Of a stretch of DNA of 64,000 bases, positions 1 to 8,830 are shown piece by piece. This DNA is from Prolixibacteraceae bacterium (lineage in GTDB: Bacteria; Bacteroidota; Bacteroidia; Bacteroidales; Prolixibacteraceae), in the NCBI GenBank assembly GCA_028377305.1, contig JAONJW010000003.1, positions 17,696 through 81,695 of the forward strand. Reading direction: 5' to 3'. The translations under genes were made by a program, and so were the position numbers. How positions within the stretch are numbered: position 1 is the first letter of the stretch; every line of letters starts with the position of its first letter. The notes beneath the pieces were generated by a model that saw nothing but the letters and a program-made list of their open reading frames with translations, did not search any database and was not told the origin of the DNA.

Positions 1-1220
1 TGAAATACCACAGAGAGATCTGTCAATCGAAAGATGTTTTTGACTTGACTAGAGTTTGTATTTGTGGTATAATAAATACACTAAGAGTGCAAGGAAGGGT
101 CGAATAAACGCATGAGACATCTATAGGTTCTTATCTAGTTCTTCTTCTTTTCTTTATAAACAACTTTATATTAGCTCGTTGCCTGCTTGATTTGTTGTGG
201 GGGTAATATTCTAAAGAATGATTACTTATATAGTCTACCACGGATTCAAATAACCTTCATAATTCTTTGATAAGTGATTGCTAGGGGGTCTCTTCGTCTT
301 TTATCTGTGGTATGTCCATGCTCCCTCCATGGTTTAACCATCAATTTCGGGGTATCGATGGTTAAACCATGGAGGGAGCATGGACATACCATGGACAAAG
401 TCCTGAGGAAACACTTGTTAGAGTATAAGCAAATAGCTAGGGGGAGGGGGATAAATGGGTAGTGTAAATTTTACACCGTCGATAAATGGAATTGAGGTCT
501 GATTTGATTTATTTGGTGATGGTGTATTGGGCTCTTGATTGATGTTTATTTTTACGTTTAACTAAAACTTGTCTTTTCTTTGTGTTTGTCGTGGTATTAG
601 ATGTGTTTGAAGAAGGAATGTTCAGGTGTTAAGGTTAATAAGAACTGTTTTTAAACATTAGGTTTTGATTATAGTGAAAGTGTAAAGAAAAATAGTGTAT
701 GTTACAAATAGCGACTGTATTGTAGTAATGTGTAAGTGATTTTTTAAATAAAAAGTGTAAATGTAAGTGAATTGATTCTTTAACTTTTATGTTTTTTATA
801 CAATGAGTTAATTTATTGTGTGTAATTATCTCTTATTTCACTGTGCAACATGGTGTTGGGTGATAATAGTCATCTTGGTGTTGTTAAGAAAATGTTAACT
901 TGCTCGTCCTTATCTAAAAAAATAGATAGGATATTTACCTAGGCCAATAAGAGGAATTATCTGTTTGATTTCAAGTTTATTAATTATTTTCCATTAAAAA
1001 TATTTTTTGGATAGTTAATATTAATTTAATCAAAGGCATTAAAATTAAGGCTTATTTTGCTGCCGAAATACGAAACAATATATCTGTTTTAATGAATTTT
1101 AATACAGATATATATTGAGAGAGAATTATGAGACAAGTCTATACAAAGATGTGTTTCTAAAGAGAATGAAATCAAGCTTATGAGAGCTGACTAATATTTA
1201 AAACCCTTTAAATCTTGACG
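1..1220. other. Gene-free region upstream of the first TonB-dependent receptor
   Basis: No open reading frame here looks like a gene. The only frame of about 60 codons (274-462) runs across a long palindrome and is best explained by it. The stretch is strongly AT-rich, especially 480-1200. It contains the perfect inverted repeat listed separately at 308-391 and, near its left edge, a sigma70-like pair (TTGACT at 45-50 and TATAAT at 68-73, spacer 17) that may be chance. The last 200 bases presumably hold the promoter of the receptor gene, but I see no clear TAnnTTTG box. Confidence 0.6.
308..391. repeat. 35-bp perfect inverted repeat with 14-nt spacer
   Basis: The left arm (308-342) and right arm (357-391) are exact reverse complements, with a 14-nt spacer at 343-356. 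Each arm also contains a smaller palindrome, ATGGTT-T-AACCAT in the left arm, so the element could fold as one long hairpin or as a nested cruciform. There is no T-run after it and no gene ending nearby, so an ordinary terminator role is unlikely. It could be a small non-autonomous mobile element, a phage or recombinase site, or a very stable RNA hairpin; the sequence alone does not decide. Confidence 0.9.
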
Positions 1221-3797
1221 ATGAGAAGAACTGCTATTTGTTTTTATCTCCTAATCTGTTTATGCTTAACATCTTTTGCCGCTCTTGCAGATGGTGTTAT
1301 TACAGGTAAAGTTGTGGATGCAACTTCTGGAGAAGAGCTAATCGGATCAACAGTAATGTTGAAAGGCACAACACGAGGTACTGCAACAACTTTTGATGGT
1401 ACATTTCAGTTAAAAGCACCTGCTGGAAAACACACCTTGGTGATTAGTTACATTGGATACACAGAAATAGAGAAGAGAGTAACCATCAAAGATGGTGAAA
1501 CCATTAATCTAGGACAAATTGGTTTAGAAGATGGAGCGATTGGTATTGGAGAGGTAAGTGTAATGGCGTCTGTTGCTGTTGCGCGTGAGACTCCTGTTGC
1601 GATCTCTACGATTAAGCCAGAAATTATTCAAGAGAAATTGGGATCTCAAGAGTTCCCCGAAATTCTTCGTTCAACCCCATCGGTTTATGTTACACGTTCA
1701 GGTGGTGGATATGGTGATTCTCGTATCAACTTACGTGGTTTTGATTCAAGAAACATTGCCGTTTTGATTAACGGTGTGCCAATCAATGGCATGGAGAATG
1801 GTAAAGTGTTCTGGAGTAACTGGGCTGGTTTGAGCGATGTGACTCGTTCAATGCAGGTTCAGCGTGGTCTTGGTGCTGCTAAAATTACTGTTCCTTCTGT
1901 AGGGGGTACGATTAATATTTTGACAAACACTACAGATGCGAAAAAAGGTGGTCATGTATATGTTGGCACCGGTAATGATGGTCGTCGTAAAGAGGCTATT
2001 ACTTTATCGACAGGTATGAATGAAGACGGATGGGCAGCTTCTGTCAACGTGGCACACAACACTGGTCAAGGTTGGGTTGATGCAACATCATATGATTCAT
2101 GGTCTTATTTTGCCAATATTTCTAAGCGTGTAAACGATTACCACACACTATCGTTTACTGTTTTTGGTGCACCACAGGAGCATGGACAGCGTTACAATAG
2201 AATGTTGATCGAAGAGTATCAGACGATTGCAAGAAACGACTTGAAATATAACCCAGATTGGGGATACAAGCAGGGAGAGAAGTATAACTCTTCTTACAAC
2301 TATTACCATAAGCCTCAGGCGATCTTGAATCACTTCTGGACTTTGAATCCTTCTACAAATATCAGCTCTGCATTGTATGCTTCAATTGGACGTGGAGGTG
2401 GACGTCGTACTGCTGGACCAAATAGAGGTGCTTTCAACTATACGAATGAGGATTATCGTATTGATGGACAGATCAATTTCAATAAGATCATGGATGAGAA
2501 TATTGCTGCAGCCAATGGAGGAAAAGAGGCACAGGCATATATGACAAACTCAATAAATAATCATGAGTGGGTAGGTTTGTTATCTAACCTTACGCATGAA
2601 ATTGATGATCGTTTGAAGTTAACAGGTGGATATGATGTCCGTTGGTATAGAGGAGTTCACTATACAGAGGTGGATGATCTATTGGGTGCAAAATTTGCAA
2701 CAGATGGAAGTGATAAAAATTTCGGTTCTAGAAATGTTGTAGAGGGTGACACGATAAGCTTCTACAATGAAGGACATATCTGGTGGGAAGGTGCCTTCAC
2801 GCAGTTAGAATACTCAAACGATATTATATCAGCATTTGTTTCCGGTTCATTTTCTGCAAAACAGTACAAAAGATTAGATACTTTCAACTATGCACCTGGC
2901 GATCAGGAGACCGATTGGAATAACTTCTTTGGATATAGTGTTAAAGGTGGAGCGAATTACAATATAGATGAGTATCACAATGTATTTGTTAATACAGGAT
3001 ACTTTGAGCGTCAACCAGAATTTAATGCGGTATATATTGACTACCGAAATAAATTCAATGAGGGAGTGCGAAATGAGAAGGTGTTTAGTGTGGAAGTTGG
3101 TTATGGTTTCAAAAACCACTTTATGCAAGCAAACATCAATGCTTATTATACACAATGGCTAGATAAAACGGTGACGCAATCTATTCGTGATAATCAATCA
3201 GGTGATCGCTTGACTGCAACTCTTTTGGGTGTAGATGCACTTCACAAAGGGGTAGAGTTAGATTTCCGTTTATTCCCAACTAAACAATTTACGCTTTATG
3301 GGCAAATGTCTCTAGGGGATTGGAGATGGCAGAACGACATTAAAGATGTTCAGATTTATGACCAAGATAATAACCCATTTGGAGACCCTGTTAACCTATA
3401 TATCGGTAATACTCATGTTGGAGATGCTGCTCAGTTTACATGGAGTTTGGGAGCAGATTACGAGGTGTTAGAAGGGGTGAAGATTGGTGCAGATTATCAC
3501 TATTATGGTAAGAATTATGCTTACTTCAGAGTAACAGATCGTAATGTGGATCCAGGAGAAGGATATGATAACCCAGATGCATGGCAGATGCCTAACTATG
3601 GATTACTTGATGCAAATATCAAGTGGGACTTCAAATTCGCTGGATTGAAATCAACTCTATATGGAAAGGCTAGTAATATCCTAAATACAGAATATGTTGC
3701 AGATGCTAGTGATGGAGCAAGCCACACATGGAGAGATGCTGAAGTGTATTATGGGTTAGGTACAACTTGGTCAATGGGCCTAAAGGTTCGTTTCTAG
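1221..3797 (+). CDS. TonB-dependent outer membrane receptor with carboxypeptidase-regulatory-like domain
   Basis: Outer membrane beta-barrel transporter expected to import a substrate with energy from TonB-ExbBD. Residues 1-24 form a signal peptide ending near ALA-DG. Residues about 26-105 are a CarboxypepD_reg-like beta-sandwich (starts ITGKVVDA). The plug follows at about 115-235 with LRGFDSRN and VLINGVPI. The rest is the barrel, ending in the aromatic-terminated strand LKVRF. The reading frame extends to a TTG at 1215, but the ATG at 1221 gives the cleaner signal peptide (858 aa). There is no SusD-like partner: the next gene is an unrelated lipoprotein 43 nt downstream, probably in the same operon. 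The substrate is unknown; the absence of SusD argues against a classical glycan system. Confidence 0.9.
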   Translation: MRRTAICFYLLICLCLTSFAALADGVITGKVVDATSGEELIGSTVMLKGTTRGTATTFDGTFQLKAPAGKHTLVISYIGYTEIEKRVTIKDGETINLGQIGLEDGAIGIGEVSVMASVAVARETPVAISTIKPEIIQEKLGSQEFPEILRSTPSVYVTRSGGGYGDSRINLRGFDSRNIAVLINGVPINGMENGKVFWSNWAGLSDVTRSMQVQRGLGAAKITVPSVGGTINILTNTTDAKKGGHVYVGTGNDGRRKEAITLSTGMNEDGWAASVNVAHNTGQGWVDATSYDSWSYFANISKRVNDYHTLSFTVFGAPQEHGQRYNRMLIEEYQTIARNDLKYNPDWGYKQGEKYNSSYNYYHKPQAILNHFWTLNPSTNISSALYASIGRGGGRRTAGPNRGAFNYTNEDYRIDGQINFNKIMDENIAAANGGKEAQAYMTNSINNHEWVGLLSNLTHEIDDRLKLTGGYDVRWYRGVHYTEVDDLLGAKFATDGSDKNFGSRNVVEGDTISFYNEGHIWWEGAFTQLEYSNDIISAFVSGSFSAKQYKRLDTFNYAPGDQETDWNNFFGYSVKGGANYNIDEYHNVFVNTGYFERQPEFNAVYIDYRNKFNEGVRNEKVFSVEVGYGFKNHFMQANINAYYTQWLDKTVTQSIRDNQSGDRLTATLLGVDALHKGVELDFRLFPTKQFTLYGQMSLGDWRWQNDIKDVQIYDQDNNPFGDPVNLYIGNTHVGDAAQFTWSLGADYEVLEGVKIGADYHYYGKNYAYFRVTDRNVDPGEGYDNPDAWQMPNYGLLDANIKWDFKFAGLKSTLYGKASNILNTEYVADASDGASHTWRDAEVYYGLGTTWSMGLKVRF

Positions 3798-3840
3798 TGA
3801 TTTAATATGGTATAATATTATTGTATAAAAAGAAAATATA

Positions 3841-5148
3841 ATGAAAAATTTTATATATACACTTCTTATTGGCGGAGCCGTTTTAACAGCATGTGATCCA
3901 TTAGAAGATATCAATGATGAAGTGGAACAAAATGTTGCTGCCATGCAGCAATTACAACTAGAAAGATCATCACAAACAAAAGCTGGGGATGTTGAGAAGA
4001 TGACATTGCCAGTGGCTGATCTAGAAATGCTTAATACTAGCATTTCTGAAGATCCTAAAATGTCGAAGGATAATAAAAAACACCTAGAGAACAAAGCATA
4101 TTTAGAGTCTTTCTTTGATACACAAGATCCAAAGTTAACAACGGAAGAAAGAGAAGCATTATATGCAAAATTTAATAGTATTGCGAAATATAAGTCTTTT
4201 AATGCCAACCTAGATGACAAGACAATTAGTTTAGCAATCAGTTCTATTTTAGCAAAGAATTTCTATGCAAAAGCAGGCGTATTGTTAGAAATTGTATACC
4301 CAGAATACAATCCACTTAAAAAGAGTAATTTGGTGGATACCTACACTTTAGTGGATGAGGATTATGGTGGGAAATATACAAGCTTTAGTGACAAGGGTTA
4401 TCTTTCAAATTTTGTCGCTAAGAAATATGGTGATCAAGTTTCGCAGAGAGGTGACTATGTGTTATTGTCTTATACTTGGTATGATAAACCAACAAAAGAG
4501 ACTACGAAATATAAGGATGTCCCATTTATTTATGATGGATCAACATTTATTACTCCTTCAATATTGTCTAGTGATGAATACTATGGAATGAAGCAAAGTT
4601 ATGCGAATTTCAGTTCAATAGGTGATGCAGAAGCTCTAATGTCAATATATTTCACAAACAAGGATATATATGCCAAAGAAGGAGACGTTTTGGTAAAGGC
4701 CGTAAAGATCTATAAGGAAGATAACTACGCTATTGTAAGACTTAAGTATACCAATGGAGCATACCATATATTAGGAGATACAGTCTTCGCAGGAAAACAT
4801 TTTGTATACCTTCAGGGAGAGACAGCATATAAATTTAAGTGGTTGGCAATTCCTAATTACAATTTTGTAAAAGCTGATGCTGACGCTACGGTTAACAAAA
4901 CTTATAAGTTTACTGATGCTGACTATACTTTGGTTGGTAATGGTAAATATAAGAATTTTGATATGGAACCTACTCACGATATGGCTCCTGAACAAGATGA
5001 GGATACATTCTTGAAAATGATGGGAATGGTACTTAGAATTGAGTTTGCCACAGAACCTGTTGGAACAGTTATCGAAGTAACGTATAATGAATATACAAAA
5101 GCAACGAAGACTGTAGAGAAGAAGATTAAGCTAAAAATGACTCTATAA
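3841..5148 (+). CDS. Lipoprotein of unknown function, operonic with the TonB-dependent receptor
   Basis: 435 aa. The signal peptide is type II, with lipobox LTAC and acylated Cys18, so the mature protein is a membrane-anchored lipoprotein facing the periplasm or the cell surface. I do not recognise a named domain. The N-terminal third is rich in Glu/Lys/Asn and probably helical; the rest has many short Tyr/Lys-rich strands, suggesting a beta-rich fold. It starts 43 nt after the receptor on the same strand and is followed by a clear terminator, so the two probably form a two-gene unit in which this protein could capture substrate at the surface or assist the receptor. It does not look like SusD (no TPR-like helical repeats). 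Confidence 0.8.
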   Translation: MKNFIYTLLIGGAVLTACDPLEDINDEVEQNVAAMQQLQLERSSQTKAGDVEKMTLPVADLEMLNTSISEDPKMSKDNKKHLENKAYLESFFDTQDPKLTTEEREALYAKFNSIAKYKSFNANLDDKTISLAISSILAKNFYAKAGVLLEIVYPEYNPLKKSNLVDTYTLVDEDYGGKYTSFSDKGYLSNFVAKKYGDQVSQRGDYVLLSYTWYDKPTKETTKYKDVPFIYDGSTFITPSILSSDEYYGMKQSYANFSSIGDAEALMSIYFTNKDIYAKEGDVLVKAVKIYKEDNYAIVRLKYTNGAYHILGDTVFAGKHFVYLQGETAYKFKWLAIPNYNFVKADADATVNKTYKFTDADYTLVGNGKYKNFDMEPTHDMAPEQDEDTFLKMMGMVLRIEFATEPVGTVIEVTYNEYTKATKTVEKKIKLKMTL

Positions 5149-5170
5149 AACTTGTTCTCGAATCTAATAG

Positions 5171-5206
5171 AAATGGGTTGTCTTAAATCAAGACAATCCA
5201 TTTTTT
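5171..5206 (+). terminator. Rho-independent terminator after the receptor/lipoprotein pair
   Basis: 10-bp stem (5175-5184 with 5190-5199, one G-U pair), 5-nt loop, preceded by A residues and followed by six T. It lies 26 nt after the lipoprotein stop codon. Confidence 0.85.
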
Positions 5207-5373
5207 ATTAGATTATAATAATTAATATTAACTACCAGTGTCTATGGTTTATGTTTAATAAGGGGCTAGTGTAGAACCCTTAGTATAACGCCTCGACTAA
5301 GGATATCAAACTTGTATTATTGAATAACTAAAACCTCAAGGATATCGAATAAGAAATGATTGCAATTCTTATG

Positions 5374-5408
5374 TGTAAGGTGCAAATGGTATTTATTTAC
5401 ACCTTACA
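5374..5408 (-). terminator. Hairpin downstream of the macroglobulin-like gene
   Basis: A 9-bp perfect stem (TGTAAGGTG at 5374-5382 with its complement at 5400-5408) and a 17-nt loop lie 36 nt beyond the stop codon of the minus-strand gene ending at 5444. There is no T-run, so this is a weak terminator candidate. The rest of 5149-5443 holds nothing else I can recognise. Confidence 0.4.
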
Positions 5409-5443
5409 TTCAGGGATATTCACAATCGGTAGTGTTGATTAGA

Positions 5444-7549
5444 TTATTTTGAAACCACTAACTTACCATAGTTTGCTCCGTATTGATTTAGATCGCTTAC
5501 TCCCTCTATCCGATAGAAAAGTTCATTTGGACATTTACTATCTTTGATTAGAATTGTCGCTTCTCCGTTATTATTCGTTTTTAAAGTCGGATTCCAATAT
5601 AGGGTTCTTGTCTTTGTACTATTATTCCTAGAAAGAATATTGGTATTATTTATTTGATGATCTTTTGTTAAATATATAGTAGAGATCATTATTGGACATT
5701 TTGATGGTGTTGCACCTTTATCTCTCCAAGGATTGATGTTTTGCTTGGTCTTAATGTCTTCTACTACCTTGTCGGCTTTTGCCCCATATAGAGCCACTCT
5801 TTCAGTATTACTGCCCACTAATGAGGTGCGAGATATAATCAAACTAGAGTCTATGTTTGGAAGAGATTCAAATAGATAACCATTTACTCGATATAAACTT
5901 TTAACCTCCTTTGAAGAGGATATGGATGGATGAAGTTTACTTTGGTTTACTACTTTATAATCTTTAAACACGTTATCAAGTTCAAATAATCTTAGCGAAT
6001 TGAATTGATCATATGTAGTATGAGTTATTATATTTGTGTCGTCACTAGCGGAAGGGAAAAGGTATAGCGTCTCAACTCCTTTGGGCTTGTGTAATATGTA
6101 TTTCCCATTTGCATTGGTTTTAAACCGTAAGATAGGATTTAAGTTTTTATCCGTTGCGATATAGGATACATCTCCTTTTGAAGAGTATACATCAATCACA
6201 TCACTGTGAACTGTTTTACCTGTATTATGTTGTGAGTTCAGCAGGTCTGACGTGATGTAATCACTGTTTGTTTCGGACACGAGTAGTGTATTAATGTCAG
6301 GAATATCAGAAAATGGAATAATATTATTCTCTAAGCATATGGTATTGGGAGTTGTATAGATGTATCCAAAATTGCCCATTGGATTTACTCTAGGTTTGAT
6401 ATGTGAGTTTAATGCAACCATTTTAGGTAGGCTTATCCTGTTGTTCTGAATTAAAGAATTATCATCACATATTGAGGCAGAGAAGTTTCCAACTACAGCT
6501 TTTCCATGACCATCTGTAGCCTTTAATTTAACTAATGTATAGCCATCTATTTTACTCGTCTGTATCGAAAGTTTTAAATTAGGTGATTCCTTCATGTATA
6601 TCTCTCTCTGTGCCACCATTTGATTGCTCGCACTCCATGCAGAGAAGTGAATCACGCCATTAATGTCTAATTCACCAGTAGGAACTGTAACCTTTGTATC
6701 TTTTGTGTCGACTATGATTTCTTTATCTAGAAGAACCTTTCCATTGATTGTAGCAATTGCTCGGATCTGTTTCTTTTGATTTGATCTGAGAACTAACATT
6801 CCTGCACCACAATACTCAATAGCAAGGGTGTTTGGGTAGACCTTCGGTAATGGAGTTTTCATTCCATTTGAATCCACGCTATAGTATGCCTTGTTGGCTT
6901 GTGGGGTAAGGTAAAAAGATCCGATACCATCTGAATTAGTCTGATACTTTGCAACTCTCTTTCCATCAGCATCTTCGATTATTCCATGAGCTGGTATTGG
7001 ATTTCTATTAGAAGTCATTGACTTTACAACAATCTTGTTCTTTACATCCGCACTTAACCAATAACCTTCTGGATAGAAAGCGACAACACCTTCTTCATTA
7101 GCTTCAATAGAATCAGGATCACCGATAGTTATTGGCACAATAGCAGAAGCATCCTGCGAACTCGCCTTAAGGTAGTATTGACCATCCTCAAGTTCTTTTG
7201 GGATACTTATTTGAGAAGCACATATTCCATTTTCAGAACGAACGATTTGATCTACTACGGTGCTTATTCTATTTTTAATAAGTGAGATCTTAATATCTGT
7301 TTGTCCCTGGGGATCACGAATAAGCTTTCCTTGATTTAGTGTATAACAGACCACTCCAATATTTTCGCCGCTTTGGTAATAATTCCGATCTGTATGAATG
7401 GATACTTTGATATTAGTACTACTTGGTAGGGTAGTTACAGAAGTGAGGTTTGAGGAGTTGTAGTTGTTTTTTTTTGTCTCTTTTGGGGTGGATGAATAGG
7501 CATTAAAAGTAAGAGATAATACGACCAGAAGTAGGGTATAATTGCTCAT
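5444..7549 (-). CDS. Exported macroglobulin (MG2)-like domain protein
   Basis: 701 aa, with an N-terminal signal peptide (about residues 1-19). From residue 51 the stretch IHTDRNYYQSGE is the typical start of an MG2-type macroglobulin domain (a D-R-x-x-Y-x-x-G-E pattern). Near the C-terminus, TLYWNP (from about residue 649) followed by a GEA strand matches the last domain of the large Bacteroidota MG2-family envelope proteins. Those proteins often carry a TonB-plug-like segment in addition; I do not see a clear one here, and this copy is short for the family. No thioester CxEQ motif is visible. Likely periplasmic or surface-exposed; the function of this family is not established. Monocistronic, divergent from the patatin gene. 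Confidence 0.65.
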   Translation of the reverse strand: MSNYTLLLVVLSLTFNAYSSTPKETKKNNYNSSNLTSVTTLPSSTNIKVSIHTDRNYYQSGENIGVVCYTLNQGKLIRDPQGQTDIKISLIKNRISTVVDQIVRSENGICASQISIPKELEDGQYYLKASSQDASAIVPITIGDPDSIEANEEGVVAFYPEGYWLSADVKNKIVVKSMTSNRNPIPAHGIIEDADGKRVAKYQTNSDGIGSFYLTPQANKAYYSVDSNGMKTPLPKVYPNTLAIEYCGAGMLVLRSNQKKQIRAIATINGKVLLDKEIIVDTKDTKVTVPTGELDINGVIHFSAWSASNQMVAQREIYMKESPNLKLSIQTSKIDGYTLVKLKATDGHGKAVVGNFSASICDDNSLIQNNRISLPKMVALNSHIKPRVNPMGNFGYIYTTPNTICLENNIIPFSDIPDINTLLVSETNSDYITSDLLNSQHNTGKTVHSDVIDVYSSKGDVSYIATDKNLNPILRFKTNANGKYILHKPKGVETLYLFPSASDDTNIITHTTYDQFNSLRLFELDNVFKDYKVVNQSKLHPSISSSKEVKSLYRVNGYLFESLPNIDSSLIISRTSLVGSNTERVALYGAKADKVVEDIKTKQNINPWRDKGATPSKCPIMISTIYLTKDHQINNTNILSRNNSTKTRTLYWNPTLKTNNNGEATILIKDSKCPNELFYRIEGVSDLNQYGANYGKLVVSK

Positions 7550-7684
7550 AGGCTTAGGTTTAATGTGAATATTTAAACTGTTTGTTTTTACTGTTACTTA
7601 TATAGTATATCAAAGATTATGCCGTCTTTTAACATATATTAGTCTAATCTTATTTTATCTTGATTGAATTTTAGAGGTTAAAAT

Positions 7685-7726
7685 AGGAGTCCATAAACTC
7701 TATCTATATTGAGTTTATGGACTCCT
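7685..7726. repeat. 16-bp perfect inverted repeat between divergent genes
   Basis: The arms 7685-7700 and 7711-7726 are exact reverse complements, with a 10-nt AT-rich loop. It resembles the hairpins that terminate convergent gene pairs elsewhere in this window, but here the flanking genes are divergent (minus-strand gene starts at 7549, plus-strand gene at 7841) and no gene ends next to it. It could be an operator, a 5' leader hairpin of the patatin gene, or a terminator left by a lost gene. Confidence 0.8.
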
Positions 7727-7840
7727 TGTGTGGGATTTGTTATTAGAAACTGAATAAGAATATAAGTTGTAGATTATTTGATAACTAAACATATTAGTCA
7801 AGATTGATGTTAGTTATAAGTCAATACTATAATTTGGGAT

Positions 7841-8665
7841 ATGAAAAAAGAGATCGTATTGGTTTTGGGTGGAGGAGCAGCCAAAGGGTTAGCCCACATC
7901 GGTGTTATAAGAGCATTGGAAGCGCATGATTATATAATAAGAGAGGTGGTAGGAACTTCTATTGGGGCTTTAGTTGGAGGAGTGTACTGTGCAGGAGGAC
8001 TTGATGCAATGGAGCGAATTATGACTTCGATGAAACGCACCGATTACTTAAAGTTGGTGGATATCACGATTGGTAAAGAGGGATGGGTTAAAGGTGGTAA
8101 GATTTTAAAAATTATGGAGAAAGAGGTGGCCAAAGATCAAGATATTTCTGACTTGGCAATTTCTTTTACAGCCGTTGCTACCGATATGCTTACCCATCAA
8201 GCCTTGGCGATAGGTAGTGGTAGTTTGCATCAGGCCATTCGTGCCTCAATCTCTATTCCCGACTTCTTCGTTCCTGTCTCTAGAGATGGGATGAAGTTGG
8301 TGGATGGGGGACTTGTTTCGCCTCTTCCATTGGAGTTTGTTCAGAATAAAACGCTTCCTGTGGTTGCAGTTACACTTAGTGGAAAGCCTCCTAAGAAAGG
8401 GACTGTTATGGATGATGAGAAGAAGAAGACATTCTTGGCCTCTAAACTTCATTTTCCATCGATGAGGATTGCCAGTGTAGATATGTTAGTGTCCTCCTTG
8501 GAGTTAATGTTGATGACAATTTGTGAACAGTCTATATTGTATTATAAACCAGAGATGGTGGTGTCTGTCCCTTGGAATAGTTGTCAGTTCCACGAATTTC
8601 ATAAAGCCAAGGAGCAAATCGAATTAGGCTATCGTTTGACAGAGGATCTTTTGTCTCGTCGTTAA
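7841..8665 (+). CDS. Patatin-like phospholipase (RssA/YjjU type)
   Basis: 274 aa, a serine acyl-hydrolase of the patatin family with a Ser-Asp dyad. The oxyanion-hole glycine loop GGGAAKG is at residues 10-16, the nucleophile elbow GTSIG at 38-42 (Ser40) and the catalytic Asp in DGG at 155-157. Length and motif spacing fit the short bacterial RssA-like group, which acts on membrane lipids or their derivatives; the natural substrate is not known. There is no signal peptide, so it is probably cytoplasmic. Alone on its strand upstream; nadA follows after 165 nt. Confidence 0.88.
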   Translation: MKKEIVLVLGGGAAKGLAHIGVIRALEAHDYIIREVVGTSIGALVGGVYCAGGLDAMERIMTSMKRTDYLKLVDITIGKEGWVKGGKILKIMEKEVAKDQDISDLAISFTAVATDMLTHQALAIGSGSLHQAIRASISIPDFFVPVSRDGMKLVDGGLVSPLPLEFVQNKTLPVVAVTLSGKPPKKGTVMDDEKKKTFLASKLHFPSMRIASVDMLVSSLELMLMTICEQSILYYKPEMVVSVPWNSCQFHEFHKAKEQIELGYRLTEDLLSRR

Positions 8666-8779
8666 GTTGTTGTGGTATTGGTTCCTGGTGATGAATGTGT
8701 ATAACAATCTTAAGAAATAAAGGTTTGTTGGTTATTTCTATATAGTTACAAAAAGGTTTCTTATTTTTGGGACCCACAA

Positions 8780-8799
8780 TATCCTTTGGTAAAAGGATA
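8780..8799 (+). promoter_or_regulatory. Small perfect hairpin in the nadA upstream region
   Basis: 8-bp stem (TATCCTTT at 8780-8787 with AAAGGATA at 8792-8799) and a 4-nt loop, 31 nt upstream of the nadA start. It could be an operator half-site pair or a weak terminator of the patatin gene; there is no T-run. Confidence 0.35.
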
Positions 8800-8830
8800 C
8801 AAATGAAATATTAACACATTCAATATTAGT

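Noticed and set aside
3..107. Open frame entering from the left window edge (34 codons)
   Set aside because: Could be the end of a gene outside the window, but composition is not protein-like and it overlaps a promoter-like motif; not supportable.
274..462. 62-codon frame across the long inverted repeat
   Set aside because: Its codons are mostly the two arms of the palindrome read through; no homology-like features or ribosome site. Treated as a by-product of the repeat.
1221..5148. Classical SusC/SusD polysaccharide-utilisation pair
   Set aside because: The partner lipoprotein shows no SusD-like sequence, and no glycoside hydrolases flank the receptor.
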